From the NCBI RefSeq assembly GCF_041146795.1, contig NC_135179.1, positions 8,157,547 to 8,221,546 of the forward strand: 64,000 bases of DNA, written 5' to 3'. Positions within the stretch are counted from its first letter, which is position 1. The number at the start of each line of letters is the position of its first letter. This document shows, piece after piece, positions 48,405 to 58,900 of this stretch. This stretch comes from Maylandia zebra (taxonomy: Eukaryota; Chordata; Actinopteri; Cichliformes; Cichlidae). Under the pieces are notes generated by a model, which was given only the letters and a program-made list of their open reading frames with translations, did no database searches and was not told where the DNA came from. The position numbers and the translations under genes were made by a program.

Positions 48405-49323
48405 TGAGTAAGTAGTTATTGTTGGCACGTGTTGGCGCGCCCACACACACTCACTCACACACACAAACACACACACACACACCTATAAGATTTTTATCAT
48501 ACATAGTAATATACATTTAATCACTACCCTTGTAATGATAAGGACTTACGTGTTTAAAGGTGACTCAGACAATTGCTCATTCTTGCAATCGTGCAGTAAT
48601 AATTAACATATAGCTTAGACAAGGCAAGGCAAGTTTATTTGTATAGCACAATTCAACAACAAGGTGATTCAAAGTGCTTTAGAGAGACATTAGCATGCAC
48701 ACACACAAAAAAGCAAACAAACACTGATTCAGCAACTGTAGCAATTTGGTTCTCTTTTTCCCAGAAGTCTGAAGTTTTCCAGCAACTGCGTCAGCATCAG
48801 CATCAAGTTGACTTCAAGTTCCAGCAAAGCAAAGCCAGTTGCAATATTTAAGCTTGTTTAAAAAAAACCACAAATCCTTATAACAAAAAAAAAGGTTTGT
48901 TTCAGCCTTTTTTACACTATTGTACAGTTGAATTTAGAACAACATAAAATGCAAAACCCTGGTCTTTAAAAACAATAGATACAAAGTACTTTGAAGTGTG
49001 TTGCTACATTGCACAACAGGAAAGTACTGTTTTTAAACCACTGAACAGTCACTTTAGTGTTAAACCAATGATAAGGACCCGCATAAGATGCACTTCTACA
49101 CTTTCTAAAGTTACTTAGTGCTAAAAGCCAAGAGCAACTATTTCTAATCCTTTTGTTAAGATTTGGACAATTTGAACTGAGCACCTGAGACAAAGAGATA
49201 GAAAGAGTGCGCTAATTTAGGATTATGTTGTGGTTTTGGGTGTGGTTACCCAAAGACAAGAGGCATGCCTGAGTTATGGGGGACAAATCTAAAAACTTGC
49301 TGGACTGGTTAAGTCTGACATCA
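48405..49323. other. Intergenic with a CA-rich run and one repeat
   Basis: A CA-rich run occupies 48440-48481. A short copy of the GGCAAGGCAAG repeat lies at 48619-48690. The rest is unassigned. Confidence 0.6.
48619..48690 (+). repeat. Interspersed repeat, GGCAAGGCAAG family, short copy
   Basis: Almost identical to 28035-28110 over about 70 bases, then diverges. Confidence 0.7.
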
Positions 49324-49556
49324 AGGTGGCTGTAGCTCAGGTGGTTGAGCAGTTCACCAACTTCTGTCTGCTCCGGTCTGTATTTATGCCAAATATGCTT
49401 GGACAAGATATTAACCCCATGGTTACTAATCCAATGCATCCACTGGAGTATGAATGCATGTGAATGTTAAATAGGAAGCAATGTGAATGTGTGTGAATGG
49501 TTGTCTGAAGCACTTTGAGTGCTCAGATAAAGTAGAAAAGCGCTTTATAAGAACAG
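49324..49556 (+). repeat. tRNA-headed SINE-like element
   Basis: The head GGCTGTAGCTCAGGTGGTTG includes a polymerase III A-box-like TAGCTCAGGTGG at 49333-49344. The body has GGAGTATGAATGCATGTGAA and the tail TTTGAGTGCTCAGATAAAGT then AAAAGCGCTTTATAAGAAC, the latter typical of fish SINE/L2 3' ends. The B-box region is missing or decayed. Confidence 0.7.
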
Positions 49557-50026
49557 TCTGTTTACATCAGACTTGCTTAGACGTGATAACAGCTTAAATC
49601 ATTCTATTCATTTATGTAGGTTTAGAAAGAAGATATTTGTTCAATACAGCATAACACAAAGATGACTCCAAACACACTTTGAAGCTTCAAAGTATACACA
49701 AACTATAAGGTGAATGATGAGTCACCCAGGCATTACATGTCTGTTTGTTTATCTGATGCCATGACAACAGTTTATGACAGTTTAGCAACATGAGATTATT
49801 TTCTGTTTCTTTTTATCTAAATCAATTTATTGTTCACAGCTGTTGTTCTCATTTATGTCACTTTTGATGTGTAGCTTGACACCCTACAGAAACCATTTTG
49901 ACATTCCAATTTGACTGAGAGGCCACTGATGTTACTGATATGTCAGTATTTCATTTGAGTCTCCAAACTAAGCTTTACAATTCCCATTGAAAACAAAACC
50001 ACCACATCATGAGTCATCACCCCCTC

Positions 50027-51215
50027 AGTTCAATTCAATTCAATTTTTATAGCACCAAATCACAACAACAGTCACCTCAAGGCGGTTTATATTATAAGAT
50101 AGACCCTATAATAATAGATACAGAGAAAAACCCAACAATCAAATGACCCCCTATGAGCAAGCACTTTGGCGACAGTGGGAAGGAAAAACTCCCTTTTAAC
50201 AGGAAGAAACCTCCAGCAGAACCAGCATCAGGGAGGGCCGGGGCCATCTGCTGCGACCAGTTGGGGTGAGAGAAGGAAAACAGGATGGAAGACATGCTGT
50301 GGAAGAGAGAAAGAGATTAATAACAAGTACGATTCAATGCAGAGAGGTCTATTAACATACAGTGAGTGAGAAAGGTGACTGAAAAGGAAAAACTCAATGC
50401 ATCATGGGAATCCCCGGCAGCCTACGCCTATTGCAGCATAACTAAGGGAGGATTCAGGGTAACCTGGTCCAGTCCTAACTATATGCTTTAGCAAAAAGTA
50501 ATGTTTTAAGCCTAATCTTGAAAGTAGAGATAGTGTCTGTTTCCCGAATCCAAACTGGAAGCTGGAACTGCAGAAGAGGGGCCTGAAAACTGAAGGCTCT
50601 CCCTCCCATTCTACTTTTAAATACTCTAGGAACAACAAGTAGGCCTGCAGGGCGAGAGTGAAGTGCTCTAATAGGGTGATATGATACTACAAGGTCATTA
50701 AGATAAGATGGGGCCTGATTATTTAAGACCTTTGAATTTTCAGAATCAGAATCAGAATCAGAATACTTTATTGATCCCTGGGGGAAATTATTTTTTGTTA
50801 CAGTGCTCCATTTTAAACCAACATTAAGACAAGACAGACAATACGCTAACTAAGAATAGTACAATATATACATATATATACATACATACATACATAAGTC
50901 ACTTATAAATAAATATTTGGAAAAGAAACATGTGTTTGAATTCAATTCTGGATTTGACAGGGAGACAATGGAAGGAAGCCAATACTGGAGAAATCTGCTC
51001 TCTCTTTCTAGTCCCTGTCAGTACTCTTGCTGCAGCATTTTGGATTAGCTGAAGGCTTTTCAGCAAGTTTTAGGACTTCCTGATAATAATGAATTACAGT
51101 AGTCCAACCTGGAAGTAATAAATGTACGAACTAGTTTGTCAGCGTCACTCTGAGACAGGATATTTCTAATTTTAGAGATGTTGCGCAAATGGAAGAAAGC
51201 AGTCCTACATATTTC
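50027..51215 (+). repeat. Long interspersed repeat with nested insertion
   Basis: The copy starts at TTCAATTCAATTCAATTTTT and carries CACAACAACAGTCACCTCAA, ATGACCCCCTATGAGCAAGC and TGCATCATGGGAATCCCCGG. After the nested 50739-50934 repeat it resumes with TTCTGGATTTGACAGGGAGA, CTGCAGCATTTTGGATTAGC and GAATTACAGTAGTCCAACCT. It is the fullest of at least four copies here (others near 21408, 32590 and 60014). I recall it as abundant in percomorph fish; it has no evident protein-coding frame. Confidence 0.75.
50739..50934 (+). repeat. TCAGAATCAG repeat nested in the long repeat
   Basis: About 196 bp, bounded by TTTGAATT on each side (50731-50738 and 50935-50942). It begins with four TCAGAA-type units and shares its core with the copy at 6333. 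It includes a TACATA microsatellite. Confidence 0.7.
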
Positions 51216-51890
51216 TCAAAAACATAACATTCAGCCCATTTTCAATTAATGTTCCATTTCAGAAAATGTTTCAGATATTTCAGAAAATATTGTGTTTCTT
51301 ACACAGGTCAACTAATAAACACATATTTAAACACATATATTCTTTAATTTTCTTTTTTAAAAAGAAAAAAATACACTATGGTTGTGGCTGTTTTGTGAAA
51401 GGCTGTACTACAGTACATGTCAATGCAGTATGTGAGAGGGAGCAGGAGTTATCTCTCTAAAGTAAATCATTGCTGGCTGTGATTTGCTAACATCAAATTC
51501 AGTTTAGGTTTATCTTGCTAATAAACCTAATAGATCCCCTTTTTCTGTCTTAATTCTTCATGGCATAGATTCAACAAGGTCCTGGAAGCTTCTCTTATAT
51601 TTTTATATAACAGTATCAATTCCCAAGGCAAAAGGATTCAAAAGAAGCAAACTTCCAGTTTGCAAACACATAATCAAAAAAAAAAGGTGTTTACTTCACA
51701 CCCTTATACAACCTCCTTCTATTTTTAAGACAATCAAAATGGAATTTACCTAAAGGTCATATGAACCATTCATGCAGTTTGTTTACGCAACTTCGCTTCT
51801 TGTCTGATGTCATGGCAACACTTTTAAAAAAAATGCTAGTGACATAAAGTCAGTAACTGTAAGTGGAGCATTTAGAAGAAGTGATTGGAA
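51216..51890. other. Intergenic, nothing recognised
   Basis: Unassigned AT-rich sequence upstream of a candidate terminal exon. No convincing partner exon was found. Confidence 0.4.
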
Positions 51891-51911
51891 TATATTTTCT
51901 CTCCCGTTCAG

Positions 51912-52081
51912 GGTGTGGAGTCCTGCATGGACCCAAGGGGAGACACACCCTTGAAGACAACACAACAAAGGAGGCAATAAGGAAGAAAGGAAGAAAAAGA
52001 CTCAAGGAACTAAACTGCACTAGAGATGTACCCAACATAAGTGAATCTGAAAAACCTTCCTACAGTTTAGTGTCAATTTAA
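51912..52081 (+). CDS. Candidate terminal exon of an unrecognised gene
   Basis: A pyrimidine-rich acceptor (ttttctctcccgttcag) precedes an open frame of 55 codons plus stop, entering in phase 1. The encoded piece starts CGVLHGPKGRHTLEDN, has a very basic stretch IRKKGRKRLKEL, and ends KPSYSLVSI. A short 3' UTR follows, with AATAAA at 52304-52309. Length, composition and the terminal tyrosine motif would fit a receptor cytoplasmic tail, but no upstream exon or family was identified. It could be chance. Confidence 0.3.
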
Positions 52082-52303
52082 ACAGCCGCTCAAGTTGTTT
52101 TCCTTATTAAAATTATGGTTGTCTTTTGGAGAAATGTACAGTATGTGAAAGGAAGTTGCAGCCATTATTATTTAAGAATGTCTTTGACTGTTTTTGTGAG
52201 TAACATCTTTTTACCCTCATGAGTCATGGCTTCTTTCTTTCTGCTCATGCGTAACATTTTTTGTCACATGTACAGTATGCTTTAACTAATGACTGGGCTT
52301 TTC

Positions 52304-52309
52304 AATAAA
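52304..52309 (+). terminator. AATAAA after the candidate exon
   Basis: Canonical signal 223 bases after the candidate stop. It is only meaningful if that exon is real. Confidence 0.35.
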
Positions 52310-54994
52310 GAGTTGTGAACCAGTAAAGGACCAAAGAGTTTATAGTAACTTAAATCAGGCTCAATATCATGTTATAACTCTTAGTTTGTTTATATATCTT
52401 GTTGAAATCTAAGATCAGTGTAAGTGTGGCTTAGTCCTGTTTTAATTCAGTTTTATCTGCATAATCCCAATTCAAAACCCAGCAATGTCATAGAGAATCC
52501 CCTACAGGAAAGCATTTGACAACAGTGGGAAATCTGCAGTGACTGGCCCTCAGGGCCTAAATGGAAAGAAAAAAACAAATGAGCAAACAGAAACAAGAAC
52601 ACAATGTGAAGTGTGAGAAAGCATAAGGTATGATAAGCAGAAGTGAAAGAAGAAAAAAATGGCAGAGAAGTGATGACAGCGCAGGTCTTAAGCACAGCCT
52701 CGCTGATTGCCGTCAATGGATATCAAGTGAGCAGCACAGGTGAAGAATCAAGGCTCTGCCCACAAGGCAGACACAGGAGAGCACAGGAGGGCAGTGGAAA
52801 AACACCAGGTGCTCACCTGGATCATGACACCATTACAATACAATTTAACTAAAACCTCTAAGATACCTCATAAAAATGGGAAGTGAAACAGACACAATGT
52901 CTTTGTGTCGTCTCCCTGACGATCCTGTTCCCTGGAACTCAGAGAGCTTTTCCCAGGAAAAGCACTTTTGTGATTTGTTCACTTAGAAAGGATTAATTGC
53001 TTCCCTTTGTCAAAAAAAATGGTAATATCATGCAGCGGCGCAGCTCTCCACTGGTAAGGGTAATCTGGCTCCCTTGTTGAGCTCCAGCCAAACTTTCATG
53101 TCATAAATTCACTACAGTTGTAAGCTGCTGCTGCTGCATGTCATCTTACTAAACATCTTAGCAACTTTAAAGTTAACTGCAATGTTTTCATTCTGAATAG
53201 GTTGAAAAAAAAAAGAATGACCATTTTGATGAAAGTTGGGTGTAGTTATTTTTCCTCTGTCATGCCTGTTTCATTCATTTTGGAAGCACTGTCCCTGCAT
53301 AGCTACCTTTTTAGTGTCCCCACCAGTGCAGACCAGGTCTCACAGCAGCCCGAGCTCAAGCAACATACAAAAGGGATGATTTTGGGGTCAGCTCATGCAG
53401 CAAGACTTGAAGTTTGAAGTCTAATTTAAAAATGAATCTGGAGCCATGCTCCCTTTAGGTATAATAAAATGTCCAAAAATGGAGTACACCAAAAAGTGAC
53501 CCGTGTCTGAAACCTGTCACTTTAACAGACTGATTATTCTAATCCTTTTGCAAACCCACTGACTTCAAAGGGCTTGTCTAAGACTCTCAGAGGTATTGAT
53601 TGTTATGCTGCCAGTCCTTACTTTTACTTCCGAACTACACATAAACTCAACCTGAGCTAAATGCTGAGTCACCAGGCTTTTTCCAGGGAAGTCAACTGTC
53701 ATGTATTTTTTGTGAAGTCAGGAGCATAAGTCATTTTAATGTGACACATTTAATGCAGTTGTTTTGAGCAATTTTGCAAAACTTCCTTTTCAGCTTATTT
53801 GTTTTGACGTTCGAGGACGTGGCAGCTGTCCGTAACATGCTGCTGACAAGGTAATTTAGTGTTATTGGAGCATTTTGGAGAACTGATGTGAACATGAAGA
53901 GGAAGAGTACAGTGGCATGACCATATGACACCATACCCTCACTGAAAATTAGACTGAGGTCATTTATAACATAGAAATGGATCTGAAATTGCAGCGCTTC
54001 CATTTGAAAAGTTGCCAAAAAATGAACTGATCTCAAATAATCACTCAGTGAGTTCATGTATTTTTATTCAGCAGTGTTTATCATTTCCTGAAGCTGCCAT
54101 GTGATAATGTGTGATGTGTCTTTGAGAATGCCTCTTAAACTAGACTCTCATGGGGCTGTCTGCCTTCACATGCATATGAACTTGAACGTCCCCTAATGTT
54201 GTTTTGTTTTTTTGTTTCTGCTTGTTTACTATACAGATTCTAGGTATGAGCAACCATCTCAGCTGTAGGCAAAAGATGACAACCAAAATAATTGTAAAAT
54301 ATATTTTATTAGTACAATCATAAAAGAATGAAGGACAAAACAGTCCAGTGTACCACTTGCAACATGGATAAAACATACATTCCAAGGCCAGAGCCAGTTA
54401 TGCCACAAGTCAGGTACTCTTTACATGTTGATTGCTTTAACTGGGATCAGCAGTTGTCCTCCAACACCCACCACCCTGTGAGCAGAAGGCCGATAATCAT
54501 TCTGGCCTCGGCAACCCAACTCTGCCTTTAGGCTGCACCATATAGTAGGCCCTTGTCAAAAACAGGGTCTTGCAGGTTTTATGGAAAATGCCATTTTTGT
54601 TCATGGTTGGTCTAATAGCCCCGTGTTGGTGTTCTTCCTGCATCATCATAATGACACTTATGTCTAAGTTCAATAAGCACGGTCAGTAATCTCTCATATG
54701 CCTACTTTCCTGGGTGTTCTGTTTTTCTGTATAAAACATAATGTTCAATACTGATATTATTACTCTAGTCAACCTCAACCTCTGCTTCAGATGGTTTCAA
54801 TCTGTGCTCTCTGTCATTCTCCCTTTCAGACTCTTTTTCGTGCAACCCGCTGATAGGTTCATAGCATAAACCTATTCGCTGGAACGTTCAAGACAATTTA
54901 CTACACAGCAAAAAGTAAGACACTAGTAGGCAAAGTTCTTTGTGTTACTCATGCATGAGGGAGACCTGCCTGGAGCCAAGTGTCGTTCCACCCA
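52310..54994. other. Intergenic, nothing recognised
   Basis: Unassigned AT-rich sequence. The 108-codon minus frame at 53731-54057 shows no domain. Confidence 0.45.
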
Positions 54995-55447
54995 CTTGAC
55001 CTCCGTCAGACTCTCAGCCAGGTTCCCCATAGCACTCGTTTTATTGTGGTTACATGAATATGCATAGGTTCATTAACATATGATGTTTCATACACACACA
55101 AAGAGTACCTTGCCTGTGCGTTGTGCAAGTATGTGTGGGGTCAGAGTGTGACCCCATGAAGGCTCCCCAAAGCTGGTGCCAGGAGTCTAGCGGTCCCTCT
55201 AAACAAAAGGCTCTTACACTCAAACAGATATACGTGTGTTTGCTATACCATATATCAGCAAGAGAAGATACGACCTCTCCTAGGAGGTGTGTGATCTATG
55301 CCAGAACACTCTGTAGAGGAGTGAAAGCACCCCCCTCTTCATGCTACACAGAATTGTTACAGACCTCCTAGGATGAGACATTCTTTCAATCTACAAATGA
55401 TTATATACTTCTAAGCATAAATGACAATGAACAATACAAATCTAACA
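54995..55447 (-). mobile_element. Possible LTR-like segment
   Basis: Read on minus it has a TATA-like AGTATATAATC near 55405 and AATAAA near 55046 in the order expected of an LTR. ACCCAC occurs next to both proposed limits. The ends are not a clean TG...CA pair, so limits and identity are tentative. Confidence 0.25.
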
Positions 55448-55742
55448 CCCACCCTCGTCATTTCCACCTCAGCTGAGCTGAGCTGATGCAAGCCCCAGTC
55501 TTCCTCTTAACCACCACCAGCGTCTGGACTCCGGGGGGTCCTGACCTAAATCCTATCCCGCTGGGATTCTGTTCTGCCCTGATGGATCATCTAATCGCCA
55601 AAAACATTAATTTCTATATCTTAATCAATCGTCTTCAGTTCTTCCAAGTGAACCCTATACTGTGGGAACTGACCAATCAATTTGTGATCTCCTAGCTTTG
55701 AAATGTTGAGGGGAAACAAACAAAAAAAAAAATTCCTTTTTT

Positions 55743-55748
55743 TTTAAT
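55743..55748 (-). terminator. Possible poly(A) signal of the orphan gene
   Basis: TTTAAT on plus reads ATTAAA on minus, about 105 bases past the stop of the six-exon gene. It sits in an A/T-rich run, so support is modest. Confidence 0.4.
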
Positions 55749-55853
55749 ATAAAACTCTCTTCTGGAACAAATGATGTATGAACAACAGCAAGACAGGGAT
55801 TTCAGATCGTGCTGCCATGTGGGTTAAAGCTGGTAAACTGGAGGAACCATCTT

Positions 55854-55936
55854 CTAGCTGGTTGCAGACAAACACTGAAGTTGTAAAACCATGATAAAGA
55901 CCGTGATAAATGTATTCCAGCAGTGAGAAGGTGTAC
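55854..55936 (-). CDS. Orphan gene exon 6: hydrophobic C-terminus
   Basis: Acceptor ctttgcttttgcag. It encodes TPSHCWNTFITVFIMVLQLQ, CLSATS and the stop. A related exon lies at 63474-63549. Confidence 0.7.
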
Positions 55937-58900
55937 CTGCAAAAGCAAAGAAAATGAGTTTGTTATTAATTTTATGTTAATTTAACATAAATTTGACAGT
56001 TAATTGCTTTCCCTAAGATCCAAGATGTGCAATTCATGCATCATTTAAATCTAAAGTAAATCGTGTTTTTCACTCAAATTAGCCTTGTAACATTTTAGGA
56101 AATACACATATTCACTATTGTGAACTGATTGATACCTCCTAGCCAAACTTTTCATCTACCTCTAAACAAAAAGGGTAATTTTATGTATTTGATATCTTAA
56201 GATGGTGAAGATTTCCCTCAAGGTGCTGCATGTTCTTAACACACAGTTTTCTACCATCCTTCATCTTTATAAGATCATACACCTAAACTAAAATGTCAGA
56301 TTTCTTTCTGTTTAAATGTCAGACACCTTCAACCTGTTGTGACATGCTGTCACCTGAATCCACCCATCTGCTTCTTGTTTCACTGACACTCATTTTACCA
56401 CTGACACACGTCACACGTTAAGAGTAGTGGCAATAAACAATATCCAGGAGGCAGGTTTACTAAAAGTGAAATCATACACTGTTAATTTACACCTTTATGT
56501 TTATTTACACATGAATAGCTGAGCTGATCTGGCAGAGAGTCCCAGATGTTGATACTATAAACTGCACTGTAACTAGAGACAAGAGTTTATGCTAACAAAG
56601 ACAGGATGTAGAACACATAATGCTGAGCTGAAATTAGTCACCTTGGTGAGTATGTTTTAACCTTTTAAACAGATAGTTATGAATGAAAAGAGAGCCAGAG
56701 ACTCATGGGGACACTGTGCATAACCATACAATAACAGGGACTCTGAATGTGCAGGAAGGTGTGAAATTTCATTAAAAGCAGTTTTTATCTCATATGGGTC
56801 TGAACATGAGTGTGAAAAGCTGTCAGCCAACTTCTGACCCTGAATTGAATAAGTGGAAGAGGATGGATGGATCTCTTGTAAACTTTTCACACCTGTTTAA
56901 AGATACAACTCGAAACCTAACTGCAATCTAATTTCATACAAGTAGTGGTTTTACCTTCACTTTTCTGAGGGTTAGTAGTTCCACTGCAGCCTGCTGTAAA
57001 CACAAGATATTCTTGCGTTAGAAAACATTTTATATCAATGGTAATAAACATTTATATGTCTAGAAAATCAGGTAGAGAGATACTCACTGAAACAACTGGT
57101 TGTGTGTTGTATCCCCTAAGCAGAAAAACAGAAAGAGAAATTGAGTAAGCTTTTAGTTGTCTAGAATTAAATAAAATTAGATTCATAAATTAAATTCATA
57201 GCTTTTAGTTTCAGAAATTGTATTAAAATGCCACGTCTGCATTAAATTCTTCCATGTGTTTCTCAGCATGCAGTACAAATGCTGAAAGTGTAACACCTCA
57301 GAGACGCAGTCACGGCTGTAGTTGACCTGCTTCAAACATGCACGGGTGAGAAGAGTCCTGATACTGCTGTTCGTCACCAGGCCAGTCACCGTCTCGTTAT
57401 TATTCACCAGCACATGACCCTGAAAGCAACATATGACAAAATCACAACACTGATTAAATATTAATAATAACATTAGTTGCTTCTTTTCTTTTCCTATTGT
57501 GTCTGTAATGACCAACACCTGCATGTTTTATGTTATGGCTTTTTAACAGAGGTAGAATCCCAGTAGCACAAGTGAAAGTGGTAAAGAAACTCTGGCATGT
57601 TGAACCTACAGTACTATTCATCCAGGAGTAGATACATCTGGTTGCCTGGAAATCTGGAACAGTGTAAAGGGTCCCATAAGCATCTTCAGTAACACTGCAA
57701 CTGATGTCCCATCCACAGCAAAGCACCACCAATGCAGCTGCTAAGAAAAGACAAGCAGATGGGAACACTCATCACTGCAATGTTATACCTTGAAAAAACA
57801 CAACTGTGTGCATGCCTCCACACCCACACACCTGTGTGACAGAACAATGTTACCTACAGCTGATCATCACAGTTCTTGGACAAGAATGATGGAGAAGCCC
57901 AAAGGGCCCACCAAACTTAAAAAAATCATCTGCTGGGAATAATTTATCAAAAATACACATCAGGGAAAATTTTTATAGCATTTCATGAGCTAGGCAGACA
58001 TCATTTCGATTTGACAGCATTTCTAGAATATAATGGCAGATGGCATAAAGATTAACTGAGGCTTTTGGGAAAGTGTACGAGGCGTTGTCCCGATCCTGAA
58101 ATTCAAATAAATTATCTCCAATTTAGTTAAATAAAATATATTTCTTAATCTTCTTAATTTTTCTTGATTCACTAATGGTCAAAAAACTTTTTTATATTCC
58201 TGTGAGTTAAAATTGTTTAGTCTGTTGTTAATTTTCTTGCTGGGGGTGGATGGGTGGAGAACACTTGGACTAAGACTAAGAAACTCAGTTACATAACTTT
58301 GGATAGCATCATATCTGTAAGGTGGTGCTTGGGGAAGTGATGGCTCGTTTCTGTGCAGGGGTGGTCTTTTATCCAGCTATGTGTTGAACACATGTGTCGG
58401 ACTCCAGGCCTCGAGGCCTGGAGTCCGACACCCCTGAGCTAGGACAAAAGCTCTTATTCCAGGTAACAGCACAGACTGGCATCATGTCCTTCGCCAGCCA
58501 CTGAAACTTCAGGTCACTGAAACTTCACCCACTGAAACTTCAAGTCAGTTCCTGTTCAACCTTTGTCCACAGTACTTAACAATAACAAACATCAGATAAG
58601 CACATCACACATTTCTGCAGTTTACCATCCATCCTCTGGAGCAGGGGTAGGCAACTCCAGGCCTAGAGTGCCGGTGTCCTGGAGGTTTTAGATGTGTCCA
58701 TGATCCATCACAGCTGATTTAAAGTGCTAAATGACTCCTCAGCATTTCTTGAAGTTCTCCAGAGGTCTGGTAATGAACTAATCATTTGATTCAGGTGTGT
58801 TAACCCAGGGTGGGATCTAAAACCTGCAGGACACCGGCACTCGAGGCCTGGAGTTGCCTACCCCTGCTCTGGAACCTATCCCAGCTGGGGCAGACACAGC

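Noticed and set aside
49324..49400. A tRNA-like A-box region.
   Set aside because: No tRNA cloverleaf or B box. The following body and tail are those of a SINE-like repeat.
57420..57609. Extended minus-strand frame running past the exon 2 donor of the orphan gene.
   Set aside because: It is read-through into the intron. Only the gtaggt donor connects to exon 3 in phase.
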